NCBI RefSeq assembly: GCF_002929275.1
Contig: NZ_PJIK01000001.1
Location: 248,001-312,000 of the forward strand
DNA from: Arthrobacter sp. ZGTC131
GTDB lineage: Bacteria; Actinomycetota; Actinomycetes; Actinomycetales; Micrococcaceae
Direction: 5' to 3'
DNA: 64,000 nucleotides
The notes under the pieces were generated by a model, which saw only the letters and a program-made list of their open reading frames with translations, was not told where the DNA came from and ran no database searches. Positions within the stretch are counted from its first letter, which is position 1. The number at the start of each line of letters is the position of its first letter. The position numbers and the translations under genes were made by a program. Positions 36,546 to 47,090 of the stretch are shown here, piece by piece.

Positions 36546-39278
36546 CTAGCGCTTCTTCTTCTTGGCATCACGGCGGTCCTGTGATGCGGCCTTCGCCGGG
36601 TTTCCCGAGCGTCCGGCTGACCTGCCCTCGATGCGCGTCTGGGCTCCGCCGTCTTCGCCCGGCGCCGTGTACTGCAGCTGGGCAGGCTTCTCGGGCGCTT
36701 CGAGTCCGGCAGCACGGATCTGCGGCTCCTGGTGTTCGGTGTGGCCGCCGGCGGCATCGGCTATAACCACGTCCTGCGCCGGAGTGACTTCAACCTCAAG
36801 GTTGAACAGGAAGCCGACGCTCTCCTCGCGGATGGCTTCCATCATGGCCTGGAACATCGTGAAGCCTTCGCGCTGGTATTCGACCAGCGGATCGCGCTGT
36901 GCCATGGCGCGCAGGCCGATGCCCTCCTTCAGGTAATCCATCTCGTAGAGGTGCTCCTGCCACTTCCGGCCGATGACGGAGAGGACCACGCGGCGCTCAA
37001 GCTCGCGCATGCTTTCCGAACCGATGGCTTCCTCGCGGGCCTGGTACATCAGCCGCGCATCCGACAGGATTTCTTCCTTCAGGAATTCAACCGTGATGCG
37101 CGACTTTCCGCCGGCCTCATCGATCACGTCGTGCGCCGTGATGCTGACGGGATAGAGGGTCTTGAGGTTCGTCCAAAGCTGTTCGAAGTCCCAGTCATCG
37201 CCGTTGCCCTCGGCCGTGGCCTCGTCGATCAGGGCGGTGACGGTGTCTTCCAGGAAGTACTGCACCTTCTCGTGGAGGTCGTCACCTTCAAGGATCCGCC
37301 GGCGGTCGCCGTAGATTGCCTCGCGCTGGCGGTTCAGGACGTCGTCGTACTTCAGGACGTTCTTGCGCTGCTCGGCGTTCCTGCCCTCGACCTGGCCCTG
37401 GGCCGAGGCGATGGCGCGGGAGACGAGTTTGGATTCGAGCGCCACATCGTCGGGCACCGAGCTGTTCATCAGGCGCTCCGCTGCTCCGGAGTTGAACAGG
37501 CGCATGAGGTCGTCGGTCAGCGACAGGTAGAAACGGGATTCGCCGGGGTCTCCCTGGCGTCCGGAGCGGCCGCGCAGCTGGTTGTCGATCCGGCGGGACT
37601 CGTGGCGCTCGGTACCCAGGACGTAGAGGCCACCGAGATTCAGTACCTCTTCGTGCTCGTCCTTGACGGCCTGCTTGGAAGCCTCCAGAGCGGCCGGCCA
37701 GGCGGCCTCGTACTCGTCCGAGTTCTCCTCGGGGTCAAGGCCGCGCTGGGCCAGCTCGGCGATGGCCGTGAACTCGGCGTTGCCGCCGAGCATGATGTCG
37801 GTACCGCGGCCGGCCATGTTGGTGGCGACGGTTACGGCTCCCTTGCGGCCCGCCTGAGCCACGATGGCGGCTTCACGGGCGTGGTTCTTGGCGTTGAGGA
37901 CCTCGTGGCGGATTCCTTCCTTGGCGAGCAGCCTGGAAAGGTATTCGCTCTTCTCGACGCTCGTGGTGCCCACGAGGACGGGCTGGCCCTTTTCGTGACG
38001 CTCGGCGATGTCCCGCACCACGGCATCGAACTTGACGGCTTCGTTCTTATAAACCAAGTCAGACTGGTCGATCCGCTGCATGTCCCGGTTGGTCGGGATG
38101 GCGACGACCCCCAGCTTGTACGTGCTCATGAACTCCGCGGCCTCTGTTTCCGCGGTGCCGGTCATGCCGGAGAGTTTCTCGTACATGCGGAAGTAGTTCT
38201 GCAGCGTCACGGTGGCGAGAGTCTGGTTCTCGGCCTTGATTTCGACGCCTTCCTTGGCTTCGATCGCCTGGTGCATGCCCTCGTTGTAGCGGCGGCCGGC
38301 GAGAATACGGCCGGTGTGCTCGTCGACGATGAGGACCTCGCCGTCGAGGATGACGTAGTCCTTGTCCCGCTTGAACAGTTCCTTGGCCTTGATGGCGTTG
38401 TTGAGGAAGCCGATCAGCGGCGTGTTGGCGGATTCGTAGAGGTTCTGGATGCCCAGGTAGTCCTCAACCTTTTCAATCCCGCTTTCGAGGACGCCGACGG
38501 TGCGCTTCTTTTCGTCGACCTCGTAGTCGCGGTCCGGCTGCAGGCGGAGCACCACCTTCGCGAACTCGCTGTACCAGCGGTTGGTGTCACCCTGGGCGGG
38601 GCCGGAGATGATCAGCGGGGTCCTGGCCTCGTCGATCAGGATGGAGTCGACTTCATCGACGATCGCGAAGTGGTGTCCGCGCTGGACGAGCTCGGACTTG
38701 TCCCAGGCCATGTTGTCGCGCAGGTAGTCGAAGCCGAATTCGTTGTTGGTGCCGTACGTGATGTCGGCGGCGTACTGCTCGCGGCGGACAGACGGGTCCT
38801 GGTTGGAAAGGATGCAGCCGCTGCTGAGGCCGAGGAAGCGGTACACGCGGCCCATCAGCTCGGACTGGTATTCGGCCAGGTAGTCATTCACGGTGATGAC
38901 GTGCACGCCGTTACCTGCCAGGGCATTGAGGTAGGCCGGAGCTGTGGCCACGAGCGTCTTGCCCTCACCGGTTTTCATCTCTGCGATGTTGCCCAAGTGA
39001 AGGGCCGCACCGCCCATGAGCTGAACGTCAAAGTGGCGCATGCCCAGGGTGCGGGAGGACGCTTCCCGGACAGCGGCAAAGGCCTCGGGAAGGAGATCGT
39101 CGAGGGTTTCACCGTCCTGGTGGCGGGCCCGGAGCCGGTCTGTTTCTTCGCGCAGTTCAGCGTCGGTGAAAGTTTTGAATGAGTCTTCAAGGGCGTTAAT
39201 GGAATCGGCATAGTTCCGCAGTTGCCTTAGGGTTTTCTTGTCACCCGTGCGGAGAAGTTTTTCGATTAGTGATGCCAC
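36546..39278 (-). CDS. secA: preprotein translocase ATPase SecA
   Basis: The 910-residue motor drives preproteins through SecYEG using ATP. The N-terminal DEAD-like part has [22 protein letters not shown] (Walker A MKTGEGKT), [11 protein letters not shown] and [20 protein letters not shown]. The preprotein-binding and second ATPase domains follow, with [22 protein letters not shown] and [18 protein letters not shown]. The C-terminus lacks the Cys-rich zinc/SecB-binding tail of E. coli SecA and ends in a Lys/Arg-rich stretch, as in other actinobacterial SecA1 proteins. The start is GTG at 39278 with GGAG about nine bases upstream. A possible -10, TAGACT, lies in the upstream region. It is the housekeeping copy by position next to hpf, comF and mtrAB. 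Confidence 0.97.
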   Translation of the reverse strand: MASLIEKLLRTGDKKTLRQLRNYADSINALEDSFKTFTDAELREETDRLRARHQDGETLDDLLPEAFAAVREASSRTLGMRHFDVQLMGGAALHLGNIAEMKTGEGKTLVATAPAYLNALAGNGVHVITVNDYLAEYQSELMGRVYRFLGLSSGCILSNQDPSVRREQYAADITYGTNNEFGFDYLRDNMAWDKSELVQRGHHFAIVDEVDSILIDEARTPLIISGPAQGDTNRWYSEFAKVVLRLQPDRDYEVDEKKRTVGVLESGIEKVEDYLGIQNLYESANTPLIGFLNNAIKAKELFKRDKDYVILDGEVLIVDEHTGRILAGRRYNEGMHQAIEAKEGVEIKAENQTLATVTLQNYFRMYEKLSGMTGTAETEAAEFMSTYKLGVVAIPTNRDMQRIDQSDLVYKNEAVKFDAVVRDIAERHEKGQPVLVGTTSVEKSEYLSRLLAKEGIRHEVLNAKNHAREAAIVAQAGRKGAVTVATNMAGRGTDIMLGGNAEFTAIAELAQRGLDPEENSDEYEAAWPAALEASKQAVKDEHEEVLNLGGLYVLGTERHESRRIDNQLRGRSGRQGDPGESRFYLSLTDDLMRLFNSGAAERLMNSSVPDDVALESKLVSRAIASAQGQVEGRNAEQRKNVLKYDDVLNRQREAIYGDRRRILEGDDLHEKVQYFLEDTVTALIDEATAEGNGDDWDFEQLWTNLKTLYPVSITAHDVIDEAGGKSRITVEFLKEEILSDARLMYQAREEAIGSESMRELERRVVLSVIGRKWQEHLYEMDYLKEGIGLRAMAQRDPLVEYQREGFTMFQAMMEAIREESVGFLFNLEVEVTPAQDVVIADAAGGHTEHQEPQIRAAGLEAPEKPAQLQYTAPGEDGGAQTRIEGRSAGRSGNPAKAASQDRRDAKKKKR

Positions 39279-39362
39279 GTGAAGTTGCTCCCAGTCTCAT
39301 GCTGCCGAATTCTGGCGTGTTCAGTCTACGGGAGAGACGCACAGCACGTGGCGCCTGTTTTC

Positions 39363-40589
39363 TCAGAGCGGATACAGCGCGTCCGCCCCGTTAACGGCGG
39401 CCGCCACACTGGCGGACAGGTCCCCCGCCGGGGACACAATCACGTCGTCCAGCCCGAGCCAGTCGGCCATCAGCCGCAACTCCGCGGCCAGTTCGACGGC
39501 GGTGTCCCCCGGCGCGTCCGGCTCGGCGAAGCATGCCTTGGCCAGGAGTCTACCGCTGGCCCGGTCAGCCTTGAGGTCCACCCGCGCCACCAGGCGGTCC
39601 CGGAGAAGGAAGGGAAGGACGTAGTAGCCGAAGCGGCGCTTGGGCTCAGGAGTGTAGATTTCGATCCGATAGTGAAAGCCGAAGAGTTCCTCAAGCCTGC
39701 GCCGCTCGAAGACCAGGGAGTCAAAGGGGCTGAGCAGTGCCCTGCCTGAGGCCGAGCGCGGCAGCCGTGCGTCTACATGGCGGTACAGCTTCCGGTCCCA
39801 GCCGTCCACCGTGACGGGAACCAGCCGTCCGCTGTCCACGAGGTGCTCGACCGAGAGCGCTGCGGCCTTGAGCGGCGTCCTGAAATAGTCAGCGAAACAC
39901 CGCGCCGTGCCGATCCCGTGTGCCTGGGCGGCGGCGTCGATGAGCCTGTCCATAGACGCCGCCGGATCCGGCACCGTGTCCAGCGCGTGCCCGGGCAGGA
40001 CATTGCGCGTCAGTGCATACCTGCGTTCGAACTGCTCCGTACGCGCCGCGGACGACACCACGCCCTCCTCAAAGAGGTGTTCCAGGACCCGCTTGACTGC
40101 ATTCCAGTTCCAGCCCCAGTTGACGTGCTTGCGGTCCTCCACATGCCCGATCCTGGCAGTGAGCTCAGCCGCCGTCATCGGCTTGCCATCGGCCAGCGCC
40201 TCAAGGATGCGGCCGGTCACGCCTGAGCGCAGCCCCGGATCCATGGCTGAGGCCCCCACCCACGTACGGTTCTGCCACGCAACGAGGTCCAGGAAATGCT
40301 CCGGCCGGATGAAACTCGCTTCATGCGCCCAGTACTCCATCATGCGCCGGGGATGTTTTCCGGCCATCTGCTGGAGGATGGCACGGTCGTAATTGCCGAG
40401 CCTAGAAAAGAACGGCAGGAAATGGCTCCTTGCCAGAACATTGACGGAGTCGATCTGAACCAGCTGGATCCGGGCAAAGGTCCGGCCCACCGTCCGTGAA
40501 GTCACGGTGCCGGCGGGCCGTCCTTTGTCCAATCCCTGTGCTGCCAGGGCGATCCGCCGGGCCTGTGAAAGGCTCAGCGATGCACCCAT
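39363..40589 (-). CDS. winged-helix DNA glycosylase family protein (YcaQ/AlkZ-like)
   Basis: The 408-residue protein belongs to the HTH_42/YcaQ family of base-excision enzymes that remove bulky or crosslinked lesions. The N-terminal SLSQARRIALAAQGL and the catalytic-type QxD segment, IQLVQIDSVNVLARSH, are present. YWAHEASFIRPEHF, the MEY(W)AHE motif, RRFGYYVLPFLLRDRLVARV and a C-terminal beta-rich part follow. The QID motif fits the YcaQ branch, which unhooks interstrand crosslinks, rather than the AlkZ-type QxQ. It starts with ATG at 40589, and hpf ends 30 bases upstream on the same strand, so it may be co-transcribed with hpf. Substrate is inferred from the family only. Confidence 0.85.
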   Translation of the reverse strand: MGASLSLSQARRIALAAQGLDKGRPAGTVTSRTVGRTFARIQLVQIDSVNVLARSHFLPFFSRLGNYDRAILQQMAGKHPRRMMEYWAHEASFIRPEHFLDLVAWQNRTWVGASAMDPGLRSGVTGRILEALADGKPMTAAELTARIGHVEDRKHVNWGWNWNAVKRVLEHLFEEGVVSSAARTEQFERRYALTRNVLPGHALDTVPDPAASMDRLIDAAAQAHGIGTARCFADYFRTPLKAAALSVEHLVDSGRLVPVTVDGWDRKLYRHVDARLPRSASGRALLSPFDSLVFERRRLEELFGFHYRIEIYTPEPKRRFGYYVLPFLLRDRLVARVDLKADRASGRLLAKACFAEPDAPGDTAVELAAELRLMADWLGLDDVIVSPAGDLSASVAAAVNGADALYPL

Positions 40590-40618
40590 GTCAGCCCTTT
40601 CGTTGTTTGGGCACCATC

Positions 40619-41344
40619 TTATGCAGTCGCGGCCGCATCGTCCGAGCGGTACGCGTGGATCTGCTCTTCATGCGTATTCTCACCGGGCTCGCAGTAATGG
40701 TCCAGGGTGATGACCCCGTACGTCCAGCCCCGGCGGCGGTACACGACAGAAGGAGCATTCGTGGCCTTGTCCACGAAGAGGTAAAAGTCGTGCCCGATAA
40801 GTTCCATGTTGTCCACGGCGTCGTCGAGGGTAAGGGAGGCGGCCGGGAACACCTTGCGGCGGATCAGCACCGGCGAATCGCCGGCAGGAATGTCGTTGTC
40901 GACGTCGTACGGCGACTTCTCGGCCGGCTCCGGAGCAGGCTCGGCGCGATGGCTCGCTTCGACGTAAATCGGCTCATTGGAGCTTGCGGGCTCCAGGGTG
41001 GCTGTTGCCTCGCGCACCGCCTTGGGCGTGTGCCGCCCGTGATGGACCTTCTTGCGGTCCTTGGCCCGGCGCAGCCGCTCAAGCAGCTTGTTATAGGCGA
41101 GGTCGAAAGCGGCGAACTTGTCTGCGGCGCTTGCTTCGGCACGGATCACGGGGCCTCGGCCCAGGACTGTCACTTCGACTGTGAGCTGGTCACCGGTCTG
41201 ACGCGCATTCGTTTCCTTCGAAACCTTCGCGTCGACCCTCTGGACCTTGTCCCCAAGCGATTCGATCTTCGAGATCTTCTCGCCGGCGTATTCGCGGAAT
41301 CGGTCCGAGACCGTCAGATTTCGTCCGCTGATCATGAACTCCAT
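40619..41344 (-). CDS. hpf: long ribosome hibernation promoting factor
   Basis: The 241-residue protein has the N-terminal S30AE/YfiA domain (about 1-105, MEFMISGRNLTVSDRFREYA, DLAYNKLLERLRRAKDRKK). A variable linker and the C-terminal dimerisation domain (about 175-235, VLIRRKVFPAASLTLDDAVD, GHDFYLFVDKAT, YRRRGWTYGVI) follow. Long HPF binds the decoding centre and joins two 70S ribosomes into inactive 100S dimers in stationary phase. The ATG at 41344 has GGAGG five bases upstream. The upstream region contains GGGTAT preceded by GTTG, resembling the promoter used by SigB/SigF-type stress sigma factors. The matching gene in M. tuberculosis is Rv3241c, also beside comF and lpqB. Confidence 0.95.
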   Translation of the reverse strand: MEFMISGRNLTVSDRFREYAGEKISKIESLGDKVQRVDAKVSKETNARQTGDQLTVEVTVLGRGPVIRAEASAADKFAAFDLAYNKLLERLRRAKDRKKVHHGRHTPKAVREATATLEPASSNEPIYVEASHRAEPAPEPAEKSPYDVDNDIPAGDSPVLIRRKVFPAASLTLDDAVDNMELIGHDFYLFVDKATNAPSVVYRRRGWTYGVITLDHYCEPGENTHEEQIHAYRSDDAAATA

Positions 41345-41459
41345 GGTGCCCTCCAAATGACTTCGGTGACACGACGGCGGCACTTCCCGGGGACGATCTG
41401 AATGACAGTCGAGCCCCTTTCCGAGCCGCTATCGAAAGGTACAACTGATCTTGGTACCC

Positions 41460-41484
41460 ATACCCGACGTTAGTTCATAGCAAC
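41460..41484 (-). promoter_or_regulatory. candidate SigB/SigF-type promoter of hpf
   Basis: On the minus strand GTTG (41484-41481) is separated by 15 bases from GGGTAT (41465-41460). This matches the actinobacterial stress/sporulation sigma pattern of GTTT-like -35 and GGGTAT/C -10. The predicted start is near 41452, leaving a leader of about 108 bases before the hpf ATG. The region 41345-41548 holds no other gene. Confidence 0.45.
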
Positions 41485-41548
41485 GAGTTATTCATCCTTT
41501 CGCTGTTTATTTTTTTGTATGTCTCCGGTAGGCGCCGCACCCCGGCTC

Positions 41549-42415
41549 CTACGTCGGTGAGGGCGGCGCGTCGGGGGCGCGGGTGGCCGCCAGGACCACA
41601 GCACCGCGGACGATTCCCCCTGCCTGATGGACCGCCCGGGCGGCTTCGGCGAGCGTCGCTCCGGTGGTCAGGACGTCGTCGACGATGATGCACGGGCAGC
41701 CCAGCAGCCCGCCCTTGGAGCGCCTCCGGACTGCACGCATGGAACCGCGAACCCGGCGGGCCCTGTCCCCCCGTCCAAGCCCCTTCTGCCCACCCGCCAA
41801 GGTACCCGGCACGCCGGTGATCCTGACTTTCCGCAGGGTGTCCTGGCAGCTGATGCCGTCGAGGCTGCTGCTGCGGAGCGCTTGGGCCAGCAGCAAATGG
41901 ACGGGGCTGAATCCCCTCTTCCGGTACGCGCTGTTGCTGCTGGGCACCGGAACCAGGACGATCCCCCGATCCCCGGCGGCAACGGCGGCGATGGCCCGTC
42001 CGAGGGCGTTCGCCAGAACAGCCCGGAGCTGCCCCTGTCCGTGGCGTTTGAAGGCCAGGACCGACTGCGCCAGTTCTTCCCGGTAGATCCCGGCAGCCAC
42101 GACCGGAAGGAGGATCGAACCGTCCGTGTCCATGAGCGCGGGCGCGGCGGACTCGGCCCGGAAGGGATACCGGGTCAGGAGACGGAGGCGGCGCTCACAG
42201 CCTGCGCAGATGGCCAGGTCCTCCCGGCCGCAGCAGACGCACTCTACGGGCAGCGCCAGAGCCAGAACCTCCGCCGCTGCCCCCGCAAGGAGGTCGGCGG
42301 CTTTCAGGAACCGCTGCCGGTGTTCGCCGCGGTGCCTCGCGGCCCAGGCCGGTAGCGGCAGCAGGTCAGGGTCGGTTGGCACGCGGCCGGCCGGTGCCGG
42401 ATTTTTCATTTCCAC
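41549..42415 (-). CDS. comF: ComF-family phosphoribosyltransferase-like protein
   Basis: The 288-residue protein has two CxxC pairs (VECVCCGREDLAICAGCERR, about residues 58-77) that probably bind zinc. A phosphoribosyltransferase-type domain follows with SVLAFKRHGQG, LVPVPSSNSAYRKRGFSPV and the PRPP-loop CIIVDDVLTTGATLAEA. ComF supports DNA uptake in naturally competent bacteria, but the family is also widespread where competence is unknown. The N-terminus is extended by about 40 residues relative to short ComF proteins. The start is GTG at 42415 or ATG at 42409; neither has a strong Shine-Dalgarno. The gene lies between lpqB and hpf as in M. tuberculosis (Rv3242c). Confidence 0.9.
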   Translation of the reverse strand: MEMKNPAPAGRVPTDPDLLPLPAWAARHRGEHRQRFLKAADLLAGAAAEVLALALPVECVCCGREDLAICAGCERRLRLLTRYPFRAESAAPALMDTDGSILLPVVAAGIYREELAQSVLAFKRHGQGQLRAVLANALGRAIAAVAAGDRGIVLVPVPSSNSAYRKRGFSPVHLLLAQALRSSSLDGISCQDTLRKVRITGVPGTLAGGQKGLGRGDRARRVRGSMRAVRRRSKGGLLGCPCIIVDDVLTTGATLAEAARAVHQAGGIVRGAVVLAATRAPDAPPSPT

Positions 42416-42489
42416 CCGCCCAGCCTGCCGGGCCGGACGGCGCGGATGAAGAGTCCGATTGCCCTATGTGGAGAACTCCCCCGAACGTG

Positions 42490-44208
42490 TCAGCCCGGGA
42501 ACGACGGGTCCGCCGGCCCTTTCAGCTGCGGGGACCAGCCATTTCCGAGCCTTTGGAAAATACCGTCGGCGGACTGGGCGAAGATCTCTTCCGGTCCGTT
42601 GCCGGCGCTGAGGGCCACGAGCCCCGGCCACGGAGCAAGCTTCTGCGGCTCGGCGGACGTAAGGGAAAGCAGTTCCGGCGTAACGTCCGCGGAAGCCGCG
42701 CCCTTCATCACCACAACGGTCGTGTCGTTGACCCACACGCCCTGATCCGGGCTGCCGCTTGCATGCAGGGTGACGGGCGATGTCAATTCCTTGGGCGTAC
42801 CGTCAGCACTGCGGATGATGCCCGTCACCTGGACGCGTGTCTGGCCGTTCCGCTCGGAAATGACCAGCGCCCGGACCCCCTCGCGGGACACCCGGAAATC
42901 CTTCACGGATCGGCCCGCCAGCCAGGACGGCGTCAGCGTCACGGACGGCACTGTGGCGCCGGCCGCGACTCCGGTGGGACGGAATGCTGTCAGCTCGGTG
43001 ACTCCCTGGGCGCCCGGTCCGGCAGACCACACCCAGTCGTGCAGGCTGAACGAAGGGTGGGTCAGCGTGGTGCGGGTTGTCAGGGCACGCGCGGGCTGCC
43101 CGGGCACCATGGAATACAGGGTGCTCCGGCTGCCGTTCAGGAACGCAACGGACTGGGAGACCGGCGACTCGGCCGGCGAACGGGGCTTTAGCGCCGCGAC
43201 CGACTGCATGTCGGGCAGCGGCGAAATTCGGTTGTTTTCGTAGCGAACGAGTTCGTTACGGTTGACAGCGATCTGGCGTGCCGGAACGTTCCTGTTCTGG
43301 ACAGGGGGCAACACAGAACCGTTGTCCTCCACGCGCACAAGGTCCTGGTTGGCCCTGAGCTCGACGTTGATCACATCGGGCTGGCTGCGGAACGTCAGGG
43401 CCAGCTGAGTCTGCATCCGGAGCCTGTCCTCGGCTGACGCCTCGGTCAGTTCCTTGGCCGACAGGTCAACCTGGGCCGCTCCCGAAACCACCGGCACGGA
43501 CTCACGGGCCAGCTTCATTCCGGAGGGGAAGGCGCTGACGACGGCGCCCTTCAGATACGGCGCAGGCCCGCCGAGCAGGGCACTCGTCATCGACTTCACG
43601 GTTTTCTTCTTGATGAACCAGCGCACATCAGGAATGGCATACGTAAAGCTGGGATCGTAAAAGTAGATCGGATAGGCCCCGTAGATGACCCTGAACGTTT
43701 CCTCGGGGATGGCAGTGCCGTCAGGAATCTTCGAGATCCGCCACTCGCCGTCAACCTGAACCAGCGTGACCGGGATGCTTTCCTTGGTTCCTTCCGGCAT
43801 CTGGGTGGCGACGCCGTCGGCATCGACGGAATAGGCGACGTCAAGTTCGTAGTTGAAGACGCCTTCGACGCCGGTTTTCACCACTTGCTCCGAACGGAAC
43901 ACGAGGGTCCGCTGGTCGGGTTTCCACGCAACGGCAGACGCCTGGGTGAGGTACTGCCGCGCCACCGCGTAGTCATCCTCGTACCCGCTGCCGGCGCTGT
44001 AGAAGTCCTCGATGACCGCCTCGGGGCTTGACCCGGTCAGGGGCGCCCGCGGGAAGAAAACGGGCGCATTGGGATTGCCGGCGCCTTCCTCGCGGCTCTT
44101 GCCGACGGCTCCGGACCGGGGAATCTGCGCGCAGGCTGCCAGGAAGAGGAGCACGACGGCGAGGACGCACGCCACTACGCCGCGGAGGTTCGGCCGCCAG
44201 CCGCTCAT
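42490..44208 (-). CDS. lpqB: lipoprotein LpqB
   Basis: The 572-residue lipoprotein has a signal peptide ([16 protein letters not shown]) with the lipobox Cys at about residue 26, so it is anchored outside the membrane. A GerMN-containing domain occupies roughly the middle ([44 protein letters not shown]-like residues). The C-terminal part resembles a beta-propeller ([14 protein letters not shown]). In mycobacteria LpqB interacts with the MtrB sensor and affects MtrA phosphorylation and cell-wall behaviour. Here its ATG overlaps the mtrB stop as ATGA, so the three genes form the conserved mtrA-mtrB-lpqB operon. Confidence 0.95.
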   Translation of the reverse strand: MSGWRPNLRGVVACVLAVVLLFLAACAQIPRSGAVGKSREEGAGNPNAPVFFPRAPLTGSSPEAVIEDFYSAGSGYEDDYAVARQYLTQASAVAWKPDQRTLVFRSEQVVKTGVEGVFNYELDVAYSVDADGVATQMPEGTKESIPVTLVQVDGEWRISKIPDGTAIPEETFRVIYGAYPIYFYDPSFTYAIPDVRWFIKKKTVKSMTSALLGGPAPYLKGAVVSAFPSGMKLARESVPVVSGAAQVDLSAKELTEASAEDRLRMQTQLALTFRSQPDVINVELRANQDLVRVEDNGSVLPPVQNRNVPARQIAVNRNELVRYENNRISPLPDMQSVAALKPRSPAESPVSQSVAFLNGSRSTLYSMVPGQPARALTTRTTLTHPSFSLHDWVWSAGPGAQGVTELTAFRPTGVAAGATVPSVTLTPSWLAGRSVKDFRVSREGVRALVISERNGQTRVQVTGIIRSADGTPKELTSPVTLHASGSPDQGVWVNDTTVVVMKGAASADVTPELLSLTSAEPQKLAPWPGLVALSAGNGPEEIFAQSADGIFQRLGNGWSPQLKGPADPSFPG

Positions 44209-46250
44209 GACCGCTCTCCCGTCCCGGCCGCTTTCGAAGCCCCGGCTCCGCCCGGCAGGCGGACGGCGTCGGTCCCTACAGCAGCGTCGGTCCCTACGGC
44301 GGCTTCGGTCCCTACGGCGGCTTCGGCTTCACCGGCGGCGTCCATGGCCCCGGCGGGTGTGCTGCCCAACACGAGAACGGTGTGATCGCCGTGGCCGTGC
44401 AGGCTAACATCCGCCGGCTCCAGCTGGAGGGGCGACTTCGTGATCGTGCCGCCCTGCTTCAGCGGAAGCGTCAGCCGGAAATTGGAGCCGACGCCCGTGT
44501 TGCCCCAGGCCTGGAGCCAGCCGTTGTGGAGCTTGGTGTCTTCGGTGGCGATGGAGAGCCCCAGCCCGCTGCCTCCGGTGGTCCGTGCCCGGGCAGGGTC
44601 GGCGCGCCAGAAGCGGTCGAAGACCCGGGCAGCCTCCGCGGGGCTCATACCGATTCCGTGGTCCCTGACGGTGACGGCCACCGCGGTCTCGTTGGAGGCC
44701 ACGGAGATGTTGACGGGACGGCCTTCGCCGTGTTCAAGGGCGTTCAGGACCAGGTTCCGCAGGATCCGGTCAATGCGGCGGGCGTCCATTTCCACCACCA
44801 CGCTGCCCTCCGGGGCGTTCAGTGTCATGCCAGAGCCGTACTCCTCTGCAACGGGCGCGGCTCCTTCCATGACGTGGGAGACGAGCTGGACGATGTCCGT
44901 GGCCTCGGCGTCCAGCATGGCAACGCCGGCGTCGAACCGGGAGATCTCGAGCAGGTCCGCCAGCAGCGACTGGAACCTTTCCACCTGGTTGTAAAGCAGC
45001 TCCGCCGACCTCTTGTTAATAGGGTCAAAGTCGTGGCGGGCGTCGAACAGCACCTCAGCAGCCATCCTCACCGTGGTCAGTGGCGTGCGCAGCTCGTGGG
45101 AAACGTCGGAGACGAACCGCTGCTGCATCTGGGAGAGGGTCGCCAGCTGCGTGATCTGCTCCTGAAGGCTGGCAGCCATGTGGTTGAAGGACGCCCCCAG
45201 GCGCGCCATTTCGTCTTCTCCCTTGACCACCATGCGCTCCTGCAGTTGTCCGGCCGCAAGCTTCTCGGACACCACCGCGGCGTGGCTCACCGGGCTGACA
45301 ACGTTCCGGGTGACGTACCAGGCGATGCCGCCGATCATCAGGATCAGCGCTGCGCCGCCCGCCCAGAGTACGTTCTGGATCTCGTCCAGCGTCTGTTGCG
45401 CGGTGTTGAGGTCGTAGATCAGGTAGAGCTCATAGACGGTGCCGTTGAAGGTCACCTTGTTCCCGACGGCGATGCCCGGACGGTCTTCTGTGCCCACCGG
45501 GAACTCGGTGGAGGCCCAGAACTGCTCTTTGCCCGAATCCTGCACTGCGGCCCGGAGTTCGGGCGGGATGACGCTGACGGTGAGCTGGTCGGACGCCCGG
45601 GACTCCACCCAGCGGTTGCGGGGCTTAGTCTGCTCCGGCATCGCCTCGAACACGTAGCGGCGCTGGATGACGGAGCCCCTGCCCTCGACGGCATTCAGCG
45701 TGTCGTAGACGAGGGTGATCACGCTGGACTGGTCGGTGACCTGCGCGCCGTCAAACGTGTCCTGCACCTGCTTGACGTTGTAGCGGGTTTCGGACTCCGC
45801 CTGGGTCAGCCGTTCCTGGAAGAGGTTGTTGGCGATCTGGTTCGACAGGTAGGCGCCCACAATGGCAAAGGAGCTGATGGACAGCAACAGGGTGGTCAGG
45901 ACCGTCCGGAACTGCAGCGACCGGCGCCACCTTCGCTGCAGGGAATGCAGGAGGTAGCGGATTCCCGGGAAGAACCGGTCCAGGCCGGTGCGCACCAGGC
46001 GCCCGACCCGCACTGCAACAATCAGCGCACGCCGCCGCCAGATGCGGATCTGGAACGGCAACCTGGCAAGGCCTGCGCCAAAGGCGTCGGTGTGCTCCGG
46101 CACGGGGTGTGCACCGGGCTTGTGCGACGTGTCAGCGGCCTTGGCCGGCGTCACAGGGTGCGGCGGGTGGGCTCCGGGAGCGGAATCCACCGGGGCATCA
46201 GAGGGATTAGGCCCCTGCGGGTCAGGAACCTGCTTTATAGCCGACACCAC
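44205..46250 (-). CDS. mtrB: sensor histidine kinase MtrB
   Basis: The 681-residue membrane kinase has an N-terminal cytoplasmic region rich in Pro/Ala (1-100). A helix near residues 120-140 ([20 protein letters not shown]) is followed by an extracytoplasmic sensor part, then a second helix ([20 protein letters not shown]) and a HAMP domain. The HisKA part has [20 protein letters not shown] with the phospho-accepting His, and the ATPase part has [17 protein letters not shown] and [10 protein letters not shown]. It pairs with MtrA to control division and cell-wall genes. The start appears to be one of two tandem GTG codons at 46250 and 46247, overlapping mtrA by about 29 bases. The C-terminus ends in a repetitive Ala/Gly/Val tail encoded by an 18-bp tandem repeat. 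Confidence 0.95.
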   Translation of the reverse strand: MVSAIKQVPDPQGPNPSDAPVDSAPGAHPPHPVTPAKAADTSHKPGAHPVPEHTDAFGAGLARLPFQIRIWRRRALIVAVRVGRLVRTGLDRFFPGIRYLLHSLQRRWRRSLQFRTVLTTLLLSISSFAIVGAYLSNQIANNLFQERLTQAESETRYNVKQVQDTFDGAQVTDQSSVITLVYDTLNAVEGRGSVIQRRYVFEAMPEQTKPRNRWVESRASDQLTVSVIPPELRAAVQDSGKEQFWASTEFPVGTEDRPGIAVGNKVTFNGTVYELYLIYDLNTAQQTLDEIQNVLWAGGAALILMIGGIAWYVTRNVVSPVSHAAVVSEKLAAGQLQERMVVKGEDEMARLGASFNHMAASLQEQITQLATLSQMQQRFVSDVSHELRTPLTTVRMAAEVLFDARHDFDPINKRSAELLYNQVERFQSLLADLLEISRFDAGVAMLDAEATDIVQLVSHVMEGAAPVAEEYGSGMTLNAPEGSVVVEMDARRIDRILRNLVLNALEHGEGRPVNISVASNETAVAVTVRDHGIGMSPAEAARVFDRFWRADPARARTTGGSGLGLSIATEDTKLHNGWLQAWGNTGVGSNFRLTLPLKQGGTITKSPLQLEPADVSLHGHGDHTVLVLGSTPAGAMDAAGEAEAAVGTEAAVGTDAAVGTDAVRLPGGAGASKAAGTGERS
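44268..44321. repeat. 18-bp tandem repeat, three copies, in the mtrB 3' end
   Basis: Three adjacent 18-base units (44268, 44286, 44304) differ at only a few positions and encode AAVGT(D/E) repeats in the C-terminal tail of MtrB. The unit length keeps the frame, so copy number can vary without disrupting the kinase domain. Confidence 0.85.
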
Positions 46251-46896
46251 GAACCGTCAATACTACTTCCGGAGCTTCCGGATCACGTTCAATTTTTGAC
46301 CTCAGCCGCTGGACATGGACATTGACCAGCCGGGTATCCGCTGCATGCCGGTAACCCCAGACCTGCTCGAGCAGCAGCTCACGAGTGAACACCTGCCACG
46401 GCTTGCGCGCCAGCGCAACCAGAAGATCGAACTCCAGGGGCGTCAGGGAAATCCGCTCGTCGCCGCGGCTCACCAGGTGACCGGCGACGTCGATCGTGAT
46501 ATCCGCGATGCGCAGCGTCTCCGGCGCCTTCTGGTCGCCGGGGCGGAGGCGAGCCCGCACGCGGGCGACCAGCTCCGCCGGTTTGAAGGGTTTGGGCACG
46601 TAGTCGTCGGCGCCGGACTCAAGCCCGCGTACCACGTCCGAAGTGTCGGATTTGGCCGTCAGCATGACGATGGGAACATCCGATTCCGAACGGATCTGCC
46701 GGCATACCTCGATGCCGTCGGTACCGGGGAGCATGAGATCCAGCAGCACGAGATCCGGCTTCGACGAGCGGAAAACCTCAATGGCCTGCCCTCCGTCGGC
46801 GCAAAAAACGGGCTCGAACCCGTCATTGCGCAGGACGATGCCGATCATCTCTGCGAGTGCCTCGTCATCGTCAACTACCAGAATGCGTGCCTTCAT
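46222..46896 (-). CDS. mtrA: response regulator MtrA
   Basis: The 224-residue OmpR/PhoB-type regulator has a receiver domain with VVDDDEAL (acidic pocket), LVLLDLMLPG containing the phospho-accepting Asp at about residue 54, MLTAKSD and the switch Lys in YVPKPFK. The winged-helix DNA-binding domain follows with LTPLEFDLLVALARKPWQVF and RLVNVHVQRLRSKIE. The sequence is highly similar to MtrA (Rv3246c), an essential regulator of division, cell-wall and replication-related genes in actinobacteria. ATG at 46896 follows an AT-rich stretch with AAGGGA about eleven bases upstream. It heads the mtrAB-lpqB operon. Confidence 0.97.
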   Translation of the reverse strand: MKARILVVDDDEALAEMIGIVLRNDGFEPVFCADGGQAIEVFRSSKPDLVLLDLMLPGTDGIEVCRQIRSESDVPIVMLTAKSDTSDVVRGLESGADDYVPKPFKPAELVARVRARLRPGDQKAPETLRIADITIDVAGHLVSRGDERISLTPLEFDLLVALARKPWQVFTRELLLEQVWGYRHAADTRLVNVHVQRLRSKIERDPEAPEVVLTVRGVGYKAGS

Positions 46897-47090
46897 AGTT
46901 ATATATTCCCTTATTGCTGTTGCTTTGTCTTATTGGCCGCATCCTCGGCATGGCGCCGGCACCCGGCCCCGCACGTGGACCTTCAGGCTTCGGCGGGGAG
47001 GACAATGCCGCCTGAACAGCCCGGAGTAGTGGGCGGCGGCGCCGCCCGGCCCCGAAATCGCCCGGACGCTAGGATGCCCGACGGCGGAAC

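Noticed and set aside
36732-39182. Long open frame of about 816 codons opposite secA
   Set aside because: It is fully antisense to an unmistakable SecA; the translation has no known motif and arises from GC-rich codon bias.
42460-42485. Competence box upstream of comF
   Set aside because: TATGTGGAGAAC resembles the TTATCCACA motif but has a mismatch, and no shared spacing with the other copies was found.
44382-46325. Long open frame opposite mtrB
   Set aside because: It lies antisense to a conserved kinase, has no domain pattern and has no ribosome-binding site.
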